From assembly GCA_965153455.1 (NCBI GenBank), contig OZ234494.1:1426001-1490000 (forward strand): DNA of 64,000 nucleotides. The letters are read 5' to 3'. The stretch is from Sphagnum compactum (taxonomy: Eukaryota > Bryophyta > Sphagnopsida > Sphagnales). A program made the position numbers and the translations under genes. This document shows positions 12,003-26,079 of the stretch, piece after piece. The notes under the pieces were generated by a model. That model saw only the letters and a list, made by a program, of their open reading frames with translations. It did not search any database and was not told the origin of the DNA. Position 1 is the first letter of the stretch; every line of letters starts with the position of its first letter.

Positions 12003-15000
12003 ATGTGGAGTTGATATTATCCAAAATTAATTTCATTGAATATAGTTAATTGCATTTGTGTAATTACTGTAATAATAAGGGTGGTGGAAAAATAACTTGC
12101 ACATTATTTCGGATGTGGTATGATTCTTTTAGAAGTCCACATATCTAAATGTGAATGAATTTCTTATTAGTCAATTTGTATAAATTTAGTTCTAGACTTT
12201 GGAAAATACATTTTTCATTTTTTTATTTTATTCTCCACACCATGCATTCCAAAAATTGCCTCCAAATCACAATTGCATTTCTAAAACGCATATTTGTGGT
12301 GGTCTTATGCAAGATAATGTTTGAAACTAATTGGTCCTTACATCCTTTACCTTTTTTGCATTTTTCAAGTCCACAAAATCACATTTCAAATCATAATATA
12401 TATTTGATTTCAATGAAAACCGTATAAAATAAGGCAGTAAGAACCTATTAAGCAAAATTTCAATGTTCGAATGTCATTTCACATAATTTGTAATTCCAAT
12501 ACAAATCACAAGTGTTATAATTTTAATGTGGATTTATCAAGCAAGGGGATTTGCATGTATTGTGATGTGATTCAACCAAATCTCTATAGGGGTCTTAATA
12601 AATTGCAGTTCATGTTGGTGTCTAGAACCAAACAATCAAACATGAAATTCAAAAAAAAAAAATCAATTATTTTCCCAATAATACTTGATGTGAAGCAAAA
12701 AGTTTGAAATTTGAAGAAAGTTGAGGTCATCTCAAGCATTTGCCACTACATTTTGAAAACCTCAAAATGGGGACTTCATGTCTCTTCTTTCATGAATGGT
12801 TAGAGAAGCCAAAAAAAACACACATGATTGAAAAATACCTTTTTTATGACATCAAAAGTTTCGAAGCCATGAATAACACAACCAAAAATTGTGTACAATG
12901 TTAAGCAAAACATTTTGATGTTAAGCAAACACATTTTGATGTTAAGCAAAACATTTTGATGTGTTTGCTTAACATGTGTAATAAAAAAAAAACTCTCATT
13001 TGGATTGACCAACAATTATTGGCCATTGACAAAATGCCTTTTGCATTATGTTGCACAAATGAATCCAACATTAGATGAACAACACCACAAAACAATGATA
13101 GTCGATCAACAACTTCTTGCTTTAACATGAGCATGTCTTGTCTTGTTTTCAACCAAAAATTGAAATGTTTAAAACCTACATTTTCATTTTTTATACCTAA
13201 AACCTTGTATAATCCAAAAGGGAAGTACACAATCTTTGACAAACCAAACACACATAGATTATTTTATTTTTGAACTCAACAAACCAACTTCAAACTAAAC
13301 TAGACCTACAATTTATTGGCACAAGAATTACATAAGAGACTTGGATGTTCATTAGTTTACCAACAATCCCTCCAATCACAAGTACTATCACCTTAATCTT
13401 TTTATTCGATCCTAAATATAATATGCAAAATCACAAAATGTGGAAAGTTGCCTTTGGATCAAAACACACAATGTTCAAAGGTTTTTTGAACTTTTAATTG
13501 AACCATAGAATGCAATGCATCTTCACCCTAATCTCAAGATTTCTCAGGTAACACATTGACCTACACTCATTCCCACTATTACATCTTGTTTCACAACCAA
13601 ATATTAGCAAATCTCCTCCAATGTTTCATCATTTCAACTTTTGCATCTCCATTACAAATTTTCACAATTCCATTCTATAATTAAAAGTTGTTACTAATCT
13701 CATCAATAAAATCCTTCTACGAGCACTCAAGGTAGAACTTGGTGATTCCTTCCCATTCACTACTTCTTACTTTAGTCCACCTTCTAACGTATTCCTTAGA
13801 TTTTACAAAAAATCAAATGGCTCAAATTATTATGCATAATGATGCACCTACACCTGTAATACAACTAAAGTCAAACGTCTTCACATTTTCATAATCTCCA
13901 ACAACATTTCCTTCTTTATTCATGGTTACAAAGGTTAGGACATTAAATTTAGATTGTTAATATATTGGAAGATAATTTTAATAATGATTCTAGCTTTTTT
14001 TTAAAGTAAGATTCCACACAAAAGCTCTTGAACACTTTTATGCAAAACAAACTAATTTTTTTACACAATGTCCTTTGATGGTTCCACCAATTTAGTTTCT
14101 CAATATATGTTTTGAAATTAGTAACAACCATGACAATTTCCAAGTGAAGATCTCACAACACCACACACATTACTTGCAAGTTCTTCACATGCCATTAATC
14201 TTATCTTCATCACCTTGTCCTTAACATCCACCAAAATGACACACACCTCCTACAAAACACATAGTTCAAATGCAAAAGCATGACTGCACTTGAAACAAAT
14301 TAACTTTATCACTCCATTACATCCTCCATCAGCATTGCGTAATTACCAAATTAGGAAAAATGACAACAACAATGTCTCCATCCTTCTCTTTTGTGAAAAG
14401 TGGATTGCAATTGTCAACAACTTGAATTCATGAACTTAGTTCATATCACATTAAATTTCCAACGTCTTCATCAACAAATATTTCTCCTTTCACATCAATC
14501 ATGGCTAAACACACACTCCAATACATAGGAGTTTTCTTCTTACAAGGAATCATGCTTTTTAAATTCTCATTATGTCTATTCAACATAATTAATAGTTATT
14601 ATTTTGATGATGGATTGATATGGAGATAACAACATGGGAGGACATGCAACGAAGTAAAACAAGATTTGACAAACTTACTTATAAGGAATAAGAGTTTTAC
14701 TTTCAATGATTCACAAATCTCATTGTTGAATTTACGACCCTTGCCATTACCACCACAACCAATACTCATAAGATGACCACCTTGTATGATGAAACCCTTT
14801 TATGTTAGAACGAACACACAATATATACACACACTAATAATATACTTAAAACAAATATTACTATACAATTAATCACAAAAAACACCATGTGGCATGGAAC
14901 TCACACCAAAAGTTGCAAACCTTTGAAACTATGTTTCATTTTTTCCTTCACTACCATGGATGAACATGAATTTGATGTGGACCCCATGTAGCCTACATGG

Positions 15001-15039
15001 AATTTCATTAATTTGTACCTACATTTGCAACAACCTTAT
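12003..15039. other. AT-rich gene-free stretch
   Basis: No protein-coding gene or transposon domain was recognised. A minus-strand ORF of 116 residues at 12901-13251 has no motif I know and overlaps a short tandem repeat, so it is not called. Otherwise this is unstructured AT-rich DNA. Confidence 0.5.
12899..12974. repeat. Short tandem repeat ending in a perfect 15-bp inverted repeat
   Basis: Three units of TGTTAAGCAAAACATTTTGA (20-21 bp) run from 12899 to 12959. The next 15 bases, 12960-12974 (TGTGTTTGCTTAACA), are the exact reverse complement of 12919-12933 in unit 2, so the segment can form a hairpin. Confidence 0.8.
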
Positions 15040-15262
15040 GGATAGTTACATGATGCCAAATGTCATAGCTACCTAACCTAACCTAATTTTCTACCTAGCC
15101 TAAAATATATAATTACCTATTTTTAACCTACCTAGGTAAAATAATAAGTAGGTACATAACAAATGCTTATATTAACTTAGCTAATATAACATAACCTAAT
15201 TTATTAAATCTACCTACTTAATTTAGCCTAGCCTAGCTTATCCTACTTTAAATTAACCCCTA
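15040..15262 (-). repeat. CTAACCTA-rich tract, possible 3' body of a SINE
   Basis: This tract adjoins the tRNA-like head at 15263-15338 on its 3' side (minus strand) and is full of CCTAACC/ACCTA words. The copy at 59190-59368 has a shorter CCTAA-rich stretch in the same relative place and a similar ATGCCA-AT/TGCCACATGG motif further out, which suggests it is part of the mobile unit. Confidence 0.4.
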
Positions 15263-15338
15263 GGGACGTGCAAGTATAAGGACTTGAACCCTTCACCTCC
15301 ATGAAAATCAACTAAGCCTTTAACCACTGCACCACGCC
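15263..15338 (-). repeat. tRNA-derived SINE head, copy 1
   Basis: On the minus strand there is an RNA polymerase III type 2 promoter. The A-box-like TGGTGCAGTGG lies at 15324-15334 and the B-box-like GGTTCAAGTCC at 15280-15290, spaced as in a tRNA. The acceptor ends pair poorly and I cannot fold a proper anticodon stem, so it is read as a tRNA-derived SINE head and not a tRNA gene. A diverged copy in the same orientation lies near 59300. Confidence 0.6.
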
Positions 15339-15419
15339 ATTCTATGATGATAAATTTTGTCTACTTATTTATTTCACATCTTGTCACATACATTAGTTAC
15401 ATGATGTACATCATAGGTA

Positions 15420-15612
15420 GTTGGGTAGATAAGTAGGTAAAATATATTACTAATTATTTACTTACCAATAAGCTACATACTTACCTACTTACATGCCTAT
15501 ATATCTACATACCTACCTATATATTACCTACTTACATACTTACCTACATACCTACCTACTTACCTATTTACCTACCTACCTAGATACAAAATAGGTAGGT
15601 AAGTAATAGGCG
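15420..15612. repeat. (ACCTA)n / (TAGGT)n foldback microsatellite
   Basis: Degenerate ACCTA and ACTT units are flanked on both sides by TAGGT-oriented units (GTAGATAAGTAGGTAA at the left, AATAGGTAGGTAAGTAA at the right). The tract can therefore fold back. Similar tracts occur at 35184-35265 and 48311-48462. Confidence 0.75.
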
Positions 15613-15639
15613 TTTATCATAACCTACCTTATTAAGCTT

Positions 15640-17849
15640 ACTTAGTTTAACCTCATGGGTCAAAATGCACTCAAAAGAGCCACAAGCATTACTTTACATT
15701 AAGACTAAATGTCCTTTTTCCCCAAAATACATTTTTCATGCAAATGGTTTTTCGAATGATTTTTTTGGCAACTTTTTAGGAAAATTGCCCCAATAAGTCA
15801 AAAAAATTGAATCATTTCTTAATAAATATGAATTTGTCAAAATGTGTAGATTTTTTGAAGATTCTATGTTTCATCTTGAAAAATGATGATAATTTGAAAT
15901 CATACCAAAAATGTTCATTTTTAAAAGTTCAATGTAATGTAATATAAACTACAACTTTGTTTAATACATCATGTACATTTACCCAATTTTATATGTGGTA
16001 AATCATTTTTCAAGTTTTGAAATTCTAAATTTTTAGATGTACATACTTTGAATTTTCAAAGTTTTAGAATTTCACATTTTTGAAATTGTGATTTTTTTTT
16101 AGAGTGCCTAATAGGTTATTATCATTTCATATTTTTACCATCAACTTACTTTATTATATGAATCCTTTGAAAGTCCTATGTAAAAATGTCCTTTTTCAAT
16201 GATAAAAAGTTTTACTTTCAAAAGTCATTAACTAAACCAAAACCTAAAATTGAATCAAATGGATTTTACATTTCAGTTTCTTGACATTCATGTGTGTTAA
16301 AAAATAATAATGTGCCATAATTACTATGGTTTCAAATTGAAAGAAAAAACAAAAAAAAACCTTTAATTTTTTATGATAAAATTTAACATCTAATGGCCTT
16401 TGTGGCTCCTTTGAGTGTGTTTTGATGTTCATAGCCTAACTTATCCCCATAATTTAGCTAACCTATTTGGCCTACTTAAGTTATTTAGGCTACTAGATGC
16501 CTTACCTAGCTAAATTTACTTAACCTACCTAATGTAGCTAAACCTAAGCCTACCTAGCCTACTTATTAGATAATAATAGCATTTTGTAACCTACCTACAA
16601 ACCAATAAATGAACTTGTACATTTCAAATTGTAATAATAGTTTAGGTGCCATGTGTCATCTAATCATTTATATATAGTTGTTAATGTAGTTGTTTTAATA
16701 CACTTGTCAACCATTAATGGATGCCATTAATAAATAATGGATAACATATGTTCCATTTTTGATCAAATTAGGGTGACATGTAGGCTTGCTACAAGTGTAA
16801 TTGCAAAATGAATTGATTTGTACATAAATCACACACTAGTCCCAAACATAAGATCAAAATGGACAAGATATTTTCTAATGATTGACCATAAAATCAAATT
16901 TTGTCATCATCATAGTTTGGATCCACTCCCACTCTTTGGCCATCACCTTGATTCCAAGATCTACCACGATCATTTTGTTCACTATTGTTTTATGCAAGGT
17001 ATGTTGCCATTAGTTTGTCCAATATATTTTTCGTAACTATTATAATTGCAAAACCACCTGGAGGAATTACATCAAAAGCATAACCTTGAATAGTTTCATG
17101 GTACAACACATTTTAATACACCGTCATATACACCTAATTTTTGTCGCCTACCTTCCTGTGTGACTATAACATTCATATGTTTAAAAATTAAGACAAATGA
17201 TTACATAAACATTTGTAACATGAATTTTTACCACATTTTAAAAATTAATGGGAAGGATTAATTAAATATTGGCTTGCACTCAAAGTGGCATAGTGGGTGA
17301 AAAAAGTTATGGTGCTTCATTTATGTTATGCAACAATCTTGGAAAGGTCATTCTATTGATAAGTGAACATCTAAGCCATGGAAAAAGTCTACATAAAAGG
17401 GGCAATGGTTTTTGGGCCTCTTGCACTTTAAAATATTTTATACAGACATGTTATCCTTTAAGAAATGGAAGGGTGACATTGCATAAAAATGTGGAAGTGC
17501 GAACAAGTTTGGTAAGCCTAGCAATCAAGATTGAAATTAAGATAAATGATAAGTCAAGGAGACATCAAAAACATATATAATACAATACAAAACCCAAAGG
17601 AAAAACAATGGAGACACAAAATTAGATAAGAGACTAGTGTGGCCTATGCCGTTGGCCCAAGTGTTAGCACGTCCTCAATTGATTTTTCCTTCCAAAACCT
17701 GGTTTTTGGAGAATTTGTATCGGTAGAAATCACTTAAAAATCAATATTTCCCACGATCTGAATCCAAATCTTACCAAATAAATTCCATTAAATCCTGTTC
17801 ATCAAGATTTTTCCAAGAAAACCAAAGGCACATTCTAATTCCTTGAAAT
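15640..17849. other. AT-rich gene-free stretch
   Basis: No gene was recognised. 16430-16600 carries another CCTAACC/AGCCTA-rich degenerate tract like the one at 15040-15262. The ORF at 17269-17580 (103 residues) matches nothing I recognise and has no clear start context or splice neighbours, so it is left uncalled. Confidence 0.5.
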
Positions 17850-18045
17850 TTTCAGCTACGATTTAATTTAGTTTTCAATGAAGAAATCATTCAATATTCA
17901 AGAACTTTTGCACCACAAGCCAAACGTCATGGAACCAAGCCCATGCACCCCTCCTCATTTAGAACTTTCCAAAGACACCAAGAACACAATCTAAAGTATC
18001 TCGGTTCGCTGGATTTCATAACTACAAAACAAAACAAAACAAACT
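17850..18045 (-). repeat. Dispersed repeat, copy B (inverted relative to 3297-3490)
   Basis: The reverse complement matches copy A over about 195 bp, with scattered substitutions and a longer TTTTG run. Beyond the shared part this copy continues towards 17640 with sequence absent from copy A, so it may retain more of the parent element. Confidence 0.7.
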
Positions 18046-21000
18046 ACTTTTTTTCATAGATAGATAATCATGTGGGTTTCATAAAACTAAATTGTATATA
18101 AAGAAAAGAATTAACAAAGGAGATCTATTTATCATCACACCCAAATATACAAACAAAACAAAAACAAAAAAAGGACAATACAACACAAGTGAAAATGAAA
18201 CCAAATGTGACACATAAAATAACTTATTGTAGCCTTGTGAAATTAAACAACAACAATAATAATTAAACACAAAGAGAAGAGGGAGTGTTAAGCACAAAAC
18301 TTAATAGTTTTAGGGACTTCATAAAAAAAAATTGCATTTGATTTTTCCCATTATATGTATATATTGTGTATACATGTATGATATTGATTTTCACACCTTA
18401 CAAGCTTCACATTTTAGTCCACCATGGGCATTACCTTATAATTTAAACACAAGATGACAAATAATAGGCTTTAACATCTTCAAAAATAGCCAAAACACCA
18501 ACATGTAACTAATCATTTTGATTTATTAATGTTATAACTCCTTATTCTCCATCACCAATTGTTTTTAAACAAATAATTCTTGTTTGTAAAAAAATTTATC
18601 TTTCAAAAGACCACAAATAATTTAAGGTTTCAAAAAGGGTAAGAACACACTACAATGGACTTTTTTGGAAGTCACAGTGGCAATTTTCTTTGAATGAGTC
18701 AAGTATTGTTGAATTATATTCAAATCTATTTGAAAAACTTGGCAAAAATGAGATCTAAAATTGAAACTTACGTTCTAATCTTTCAAATTTTTTTAAAAAA
18801 TTACCAACAGGATAAATGTTTAATTCAAGGTGGACTTTACAAAAGATGGTACATGTAATGTCACATTCCAAACTACCCCAAAAAAATTATCATTACGGAC
18901 TTTTTTCTTCTAGTGGAGTTGGAAACTAAACCTATGACATTTTACCACCACACATTGAAGTACCATAACACTTAAGATGGAAAAATCAAGCAAGAAAAAG
19001 TCTCTAAAAAAAATTTAAGATTTAAAATGAAAATTTCAAATTCATAAAGTTCATTTTGATATCTAAATTGATTTTTTCAAGGCCCATATTTTTAAAGGTT
19101 AAAAAAAAGGTTTAAATTATGGTGGTATGAACTTGGAAATGGGAAAAAAATGTGAACTTCAACATCATTTAAATGTTATTTTTGAAAAATCATTATATTT
19201 GGACTGACTTTCATCCACCCTTTTTGGGTGAGTGTAGCGTGCATTTACCCAAAACTTGTGTGCATAAGAAATGCATGTCGGTTATTATTTTTGTGATTGA
19301 TGAACATTTGTAGACTCATATGAGCTACATGAAACTTCATCTTGCCACTGTAAAAAAAGATGAGAAAAATATATATATGCGAAAGATTGGTAAATTGAAA
19401 AATGAACATTAGAATTGTAGCAATGGTGTTGTTGCAATAGGTAATACTGATGCCATAGCTCAAGGGAGCAAACTTGAATAAGATATTGGGGGTGGGGGAC
19501 ATTGCTAAATGTTGTAACAACAAAATCTTTTGTGTTATTTTCATAGTATCCTTGAAACTATAGTTTTTCAAATTTTGTTCCTGTTGTTGTGGTGGTGGTG
19601 ATCATTGTAAAAATAACCAGAGCTTCACAACAAGCAAAATGCTTCAGAGTTTGAATGCTTGAGGGTGTAGTAACACTAACATGTACCACAACAAGTGTAA
19701 GTAGTGTTTGGTTTTGTGTATCGAACATTTTAGAATAAAATTTAAAATTCCAAATGGAATTGTTTTTGGGTAAAAATATAGTCAAAGGAGTCATTCAAGT
19801 GAATAGAAACTCCTTAAAATTGCATTTTGTACTTTTGAATGATCACAAGGGAAACATGATAATTTAAATTTTTATAAAAATTTTGGAATGTTTTTCATTA
19901 ATTTTTTAAAGTTTACATGTTCAAAGCTTGACATAAATCAAAAATGTTTTTGCATATTCCAAACACTCAAACTTCAAGAGTGAACATTCCTTTTTCTTTT
20001 TTCCAATGTCCTTTTTTTCTACCAAATGTGTACCATTCCTTTTGAAAATTGAAGAGGATTTTAACGTTGATGAGTAGAAGGGCAAAAGGACAACTAATGA
20101 AAATTGTTATCATAACCAATTTGAGCACATTTGGTTCAAACTTGTTTTTGACCTTGAAAATGTGGCCTTAAAAAATTGTTCATATTTATGTGATAAAGGG
20201 CATGAATGCATAATATATATGACATAATATCAATTTGTAATCAAAACGTATTTATATCTAACATGTAATGTTAAATTCGATATCCAAAATATAAAATTTT
20301 AAGTTATAAACTAACACATAAATGACATGTCTCATGTGTAGTCCTTGGAAAAGGACTTTTACCTTAGTGCCCCTACCTCCTTTTACCATGTTTGCACCCT
20401 TTTACATAATGTTATTTTCAGTGTAAATTAATATATATTGTAAAATTTTGAAATCAATCTAATAAATGAAACATACCCAAAAACACTTTGAAAACAATGT
20501 AACTAGTGAATTTAAACAATAAAAAGACTTTAAAATTGATTTGTTTTTTTTTGAAAATGACATATTTTTAGCAGATTTTTTATGTAAACCATAATTGAAT
20601 AGTGTGATGAAAATTTTCAAGATTTTCAAGATTTTTAAAAATATTTTTGTTCAAAATATTTCAAGAATATTCCAAAATAAGCACCCAATAAGCAATCACC
20701 CAAGGGGGCAAGTGTGGTTCATGTTATCCTATTTGCACCTTTGAAGATTTCAGTTTATTTAGATTTAGGATCTTTTTTTAGTTACTTTAATTTCTATTAT
20801 ATCCTTGGAAATATGTTTCTCAAAATTTATTTATTTTTGAATTAGTGATGGGATTTGGAAGTTTAAGGAACTAGCTTACATTTCATTGAAAGGTAGCAAA
20901 TGTTTATGGTTTCCATCTTTGAATAGTTATGTTGTACATTTGGTGTGTATTGGTTATAATGCATTGGTATTATAGAAGTTAAGAAAAGAGCTTTATATTG

Positions 21001-23257
21001 CACTTTTTAGACTACTTAAACTTTTGTTCATGGGTTATCTTGATATGCATTTGGAACGTGCAAAAATCTTTCAAATGTGATCAAACAAAGCTTTATAATA
21101 AGGATACAACATCAAGAGGAATTTAAACTTATTTCTTCCATTCTCTCAAATTTGAACAAATGCGAGGAAGGAAATTGTTTATTAGATCTATAGATTAGTT
21201 TTGAAAAAATTGTGGAGTGACACAAGATAGATTGAGCAACTAGTGAATAACTTTACGTGTTATGTGATATGTAGCCATGGGAATTAAAGACCTTTCATTG
21301 CACAACAATAGAGCTTTAATGATTTTTGTTTTGCGTTTACAACAAAAAAACCATGGCTTTAAAGAAAAATGTGAAGCTCATGAAGGATTGGTGAAATTCA
21401 AACCAAAAACTAGTGATGTTGTGTGAGAAGATTCGGGAACATGCATGATGTTATAAAAAGAACATTAATGCATTTCCACAATGATGTCAATGTTAGAATG
21501 GAAAAAATACTTTGAAACTTGTGATTGATTTTGTTGTTTGAATTGAACTTCTCTTTGTAGGCAAATGGGTGGAGGACTTTGTGCAAAAGCTATTTTTTTC
21601 TAGTATTATTTTCATGCCCATTGCCCGTGTTGTTTTGAAAGTTATCAATGTTTCTATAAATCAAAGGTTGAATTAAGAACAATGTTGGGCAAAGAGGGGT
21701 GAAAGCCTAGCCAATTTTAGGTTGTTTATTTCATTAAAAATTGGTGGGTATTAGATTAAATGATACATGGCTTAATAATTAGATCATCAATTTACATTAA
21801 CTAATAATCAATCCTTAATAATCAATTTTATTCAAGATTTTTCAAATTCTTGGTACCCAAAATAATGCAATTGACATGTTTACTTAGGTTTAGTTTTCAA
21901 CATCATTTTTTTTTCAAAAAAATTCCAATGTCAAAAATACCATATATTTATTAAGGTTAGGCTTTACGGGTGGAAAGGTCATTCAATGAAGGGGCAAAAA
22001 GAAGACACACATAAAACTTATCCATAAAGTTGTGGCCAATCTTTCAGCTTAAATTTCACCCTTTATTTGTAATTCACCCCCAAATGAAGGGTATGTGTAA
22101 AGTGGGAAAATTTTGGGGAAGACTGTTAATATTGTGGGTGAAGTTTATAGGATTTGAAGGTTGGGGCAAAAAATATGTAAAAGGACATAAGACCATTAAA
22201 ATTTTGATAATGAAATCACAATATTAACACATTGGGATAAATAGTAAATTAAAATTTGAAGCACAAAACTATTTTTAGCATGAAAACTAATGATATAATG
22301 AATTTCAAGCCCCATTTTATGCATGTGTATTTATTTGCCTCAATTTTCAATAATAGTTTCAATTTTAACCAAATTTATTACCCATTGTTTATGATTCTAC
22401 AAATAATTCTATTTCATGGGAATTAGTTCCAAAATTGGTTTAGGTATAATGTACCTTATATTTATTAGGGTTAGGAAAAACAGGTGGAAATGCAATTCCA
22501 AGAAAGGCCCCAAAAAGACACAATTTAATGATAGTTGAAGTTTTCCATTGATCGAATTCAAGAACTAAATCCTGTTAAATGTGTGCTTTATCTTTGACAA
22601 AGGAGTTAGTGCAAAATATTAAAAGAAATTAAAAGTGGCTTGAAGCAAAGATGAATTGTGAAATTATGAAGTTTTGGAAAGAATTTCATTTTGTTTCATT
22701 CTCATCATCGTTAAGTAAATAGAAAAATGAACTTCAACAAAGAAGTTGTGAAAATTATCTTTTTTGACCAAGTTTTTTTTAATTTATGAAAACTAACATT
22801 TTGAAAGACAATTTAGTAAAAAAAGTTTCAAAAGCCTCATACCTTGGCCGGTTTCTTAGAACTTGAAATATATATTTATATAATTGGGATGGTTTTTAAA
22901 ACCCAAGTTCAAGGGTTGGAAAAAAAAATGAGAACCACCTATAATCGGTTAAGAATTATATACATATGATGTCAACAAGGTGTCCATTTGTTCTGAATAT
23001 GCTTTAATGATGATATTAAATTTTTAATGAAACCATGAGTAATTTAAATCATTTTTGTGAGAATGTTATTGGCCTTTTCAAACATCTAAGTTGCAAGCCA
23101 AAAACTCCTATCTTCTGTCATTAAACACAAATTTGAAATGCTTGTACAACATGGATTAGATTTAATTGTCCATGATCATACCATTAAAAAGGCACATGTG
23201 AACAAAATTTGAACCTTTGGTAGTAATAATGTCCGCACAACCATTATCCAATGCTAA
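18046..23257. other. AT-rich gene-free stretch
   Basis: About 5.2 kb with no recognisable gene, transposase or structured repeat. The ORFs are under 110 residues, with biased A/T-driven composition and no family motifs. It is probably old, decayed intergenic or transposon sequence. Confidence 0.5.
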
Positions 23258-23428
23258 TGGATCTTATGTGGAGAATGGTGTAAGGAGGAGGTGGAATTCT
23301 CTAATGTTGGTTATTATCATCAACAATGCAAATTTTGGCATGGAGTTGATGAACCACCTTATGGCCCTCACTTAGTCACAAAGTCATTGAAATGCAAGCA
23401 ATATGCATGGTTGCATGGTGTCTTCTAG
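23258..23428 (+). other. Unrecognised exon-like ORF remnant rich in Cys, His, Trp and Tyr
   Basis: An open frame of 56 codons between two stops encodes a non-repetitive, protein-like sequence, including GYYHQQCKFWHGVDEPPYG and HLVTKSLKCKQYAWLHG. Its mix of Cys, His, Trp, Pro and Tyr is unlike translated AT-rich noise. There is no ATG and no family I recognise. It may be an exon or a relic of a gene or transposon, perhaps the same one as the exon-like pieces up to 28827. Confidence 0.35.
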
Positions 23429-24955
23429 GAATTGAGGGAGATCTATTCAAATTTCATAAGCAAGTTTCTCATTATTTGAGTCTCCAAAGATTGTGCTTCA
23501 AGTTCTATCTCTTCTTTCTACTATTTTTTTTGAATTTTTTTCTTTTCCTTTGCATGCTCATTTCGAATCATATGGGAGGAGGGGGAGGATGGCACTTGTG
23601 CAAGGTTTTTGAATTATGACCTTCATCTCGTTTTCAATGGTAGTGGGTTCAATGACATACCTAAAAATATTTATGAGTGACAAACTATTTTAACCTCCTT
23701 TTGTATAGGAAAAAGGTCAAATTTGTGTACATACATTTGTTTGCATGTGAAAATTAAAAAGGAAATGAGTTTAAATATAAACATTCACCCATTCGTAGCC
23801 CATTAAAAAAGATACTTGGGTATCATTAGGCTGTGAATGTGAGATTGAAGGGTAAGACGCACTTTGAAAATGTATATGTACCTTTTTTTCCAAGTTCATA
23901 CATGGGTTATATTGATATTTAGTTGTATTTTGGAAGTGTCCACATAATATCATATACCATGGTTTATACCCATATGGTAGATGTGTATTGTCAATTTAAT
24001 ATATGCAAACATTAAAGTTCTTTCGATCTTGTTCTTACTAATGATATTGTATCATGCGTAAGGAATGCCCCAATGTAAGCAATTAGTATACTCAATATGG
24101 TATCAAAAACCTACCAAGTTAATATACATGATCAACTTGGTACCCTTTCCTATGTTTTGTGAAATTCTATGTATGTATAGGTTCATCATAATGTTCATTT
24201 CAAATTTTATGATGGATAAAACCCACATGTGAGGGACATTTCGAAAATGTAAGATTGAACACAATTGTTGCTTCACCTTTATAAGCTTTTAATCTAGGAA
24301 TGTCTTCACCTTAAGGTTTTACCCTATAAGAAAAACCAATACCAAAAAGACCCAATTGGTATGCACAAAGGCCAATACCATATACCATATGAATACACAA
24401 AGTGAATCATAAAGCCAACTAGAAGATCAATTATGAAATTGAAATATCCAATTGGGTAGGTCATGGATGACAAATGAAGGGGTGGGGTGGGGTGGGCGTC
24501 ACTATTTGCAAACACTTTTGGGCAAAACATGGGAACCATTTTAGGATATGTGACTGTTGGGGGATGTGAAAAAATGGTAACACATGAGAATCCACAACCT
24601 TCCTTCGGTGGGGGAGGGGGAAAAGGTCGGAGGTAGGTAGGAAACTTAATGCATAGGAATTTCATGAAATATTATGGACAATAATCAACAACATGTTGTT
24701 GCTTTTATGAAACTAATTTCTTTTTTCTTGAAAGAATGATGTTAGATGGAACATCAGCTGTAGCTGAACAAGATGGTGTATTCTTGCTCAACCTAGAGAT
24801 TGAAAATTCTTATCACTTGTTTACAAAATGGATTGCTTCATGCACTACTTCACACAAACATCTAACATCCTCTTCAACTCATGGAATCCAACAACAACTC
24901 AAACACAAATTCAATTGATGTATATTGGAAGGAGAAGAAAAAATAAGAACTCTAA

Positions 24956-25934
24956 ATGGGACAAGCAAAGTCATGTATGCATCAATGGAAGACAGAGAAA
25001 GAAGAAGAAGACCCATCATCATCAACTCCTCCCACCACCACCCCAAATAGCCCAATTGTGGAAGTAAGTAATTTGTGAAAAAATGTTTATTAGCCAATAA
25101 TATTTCAAAACCATTTCAATCCTTTGAAATAAATTCACATATTTCAAGTGTGTTTCAATCTTAAAAGAATCCATAATATTTCAACATTATTTCAGTCCTA
25201 AGAAAAATCCACAATATTTGTGAAGGAATGACCAAAGTAGAAATAGATCAAATCAAAATATTCTAGAAATGAACATGTTTGGCAAAAAATTGTGACTATT
25301 TTTTTGAAAATTGGTAACACATGATTGATTCTCAAGCTTTTGTTGCTTTTGGTGTTATGGCAGAATTCATGGTTTCAAACAAGTGAAGTAAGTTCTTTAA
25401 ACGAAGGCTTTTCTTTTGACGAAGCAAAATTTTCCTTAGAGGAAAGGAGTATTTTCAAGACTAGTGAAGAAATAGAAAAAGAAGGATTTTCCTTAGAAGA
25501 AAAAAAGACAAGTGAAAAATTTGAAAAATCAGAAACAAAAGGATTCATGATGACAAAACAAGAAGGTGAATCCCATGAGGAAAAACCCAAAATTGCATAT
25601 CATATTGAACCAACAAAAACATTTGCAAAATCATCACCTCATGGGCAAAAATTTGCAAACGAAGATTGTCTAGTTGTTGCACCTCCAACAAGTGTGATAG
25701 GTGAAGGACCACATGTGACCAAGAACATGGACAAGGTAGTAATTTGTGCTGCAAATGTAAGGCAAAGAGGAGTAGCGATTGAAGAAAAAACATTAAGTCA
25801 ATTGCAAATTTCCAAGACTACACCAGATAAGGAACAACAATTAGAAGAACTTATGAACTTGAGGATTGCATTGGCAAATCAATGTTATCACTCCAAACTT
25901 CATAAAGTCCATCTCACTTCTCTCCAAGGAAAAC
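24956..25934 (+). CDS. Possible 5' exons of an unrecognised protein
   Basis: Two frames join in phase. 24956-25063 starts with ATG, encodes a low-complexity segment (EKEEEDPSSSTPPTTTPNS) and ends at GAA|GTAAGT. The next begins after GGCAG at 25364 and stays open to about 25934 or beyond. The second piece is charged, with near-repeated FSLEE and KTSE-K words (GFSLEEKKTSEKFEKSE), then a hydrophilic region ending in a short predicted helix (KEQQLEELMNLRIALANQ). The 3' end of this exon is unresolved: AAT|GTAAGG near 25757 and AGA|GTATAT near 25934 are both possible. No known family was recognised. It could be a host gene or a gene fragment carried by a transposon. Confidence 0.35.
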
Positions 25935-26079
25935 AAGAGTATATCTATCTTTTCCATCTTCCTTTTTTCATTGCTTTTATGAATCACATATTTGCATTTG
26001 GTATCCAATTTGTTAATAAAAGATATCATTTCTTTGTTTGCTATATGTTGCAAAAATGTTATATTAAAAATTAAAAATG

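Noticed and set aside
12901-13251. 116-residue minus-strand ORF as a gene
   Set aside because: Its C-terminal third is the translation of a 20-bp tandem repeat and the rest shows no family motif.
15263-15338. A functional tRNA gene on the minus strand
   Set aside because: The A and B boxes are good, but the acceptor and anticodon stems do not pair properly, and a diverged copy exists in similar repeat context. It is read as a SINE.
17269-17580. 103-residue ORF as a gene
   Set aside because: No recognisable motif, no splice partners, and it sits in decayed AT-rich DNA; not enough to support a call.
24090-24130. LTR-retrotransposon primer-binding-like word (TGGTATCA)
   Set aside because: No LTR pair, polypurine tract or reverse-transcriptase motif was found near it.
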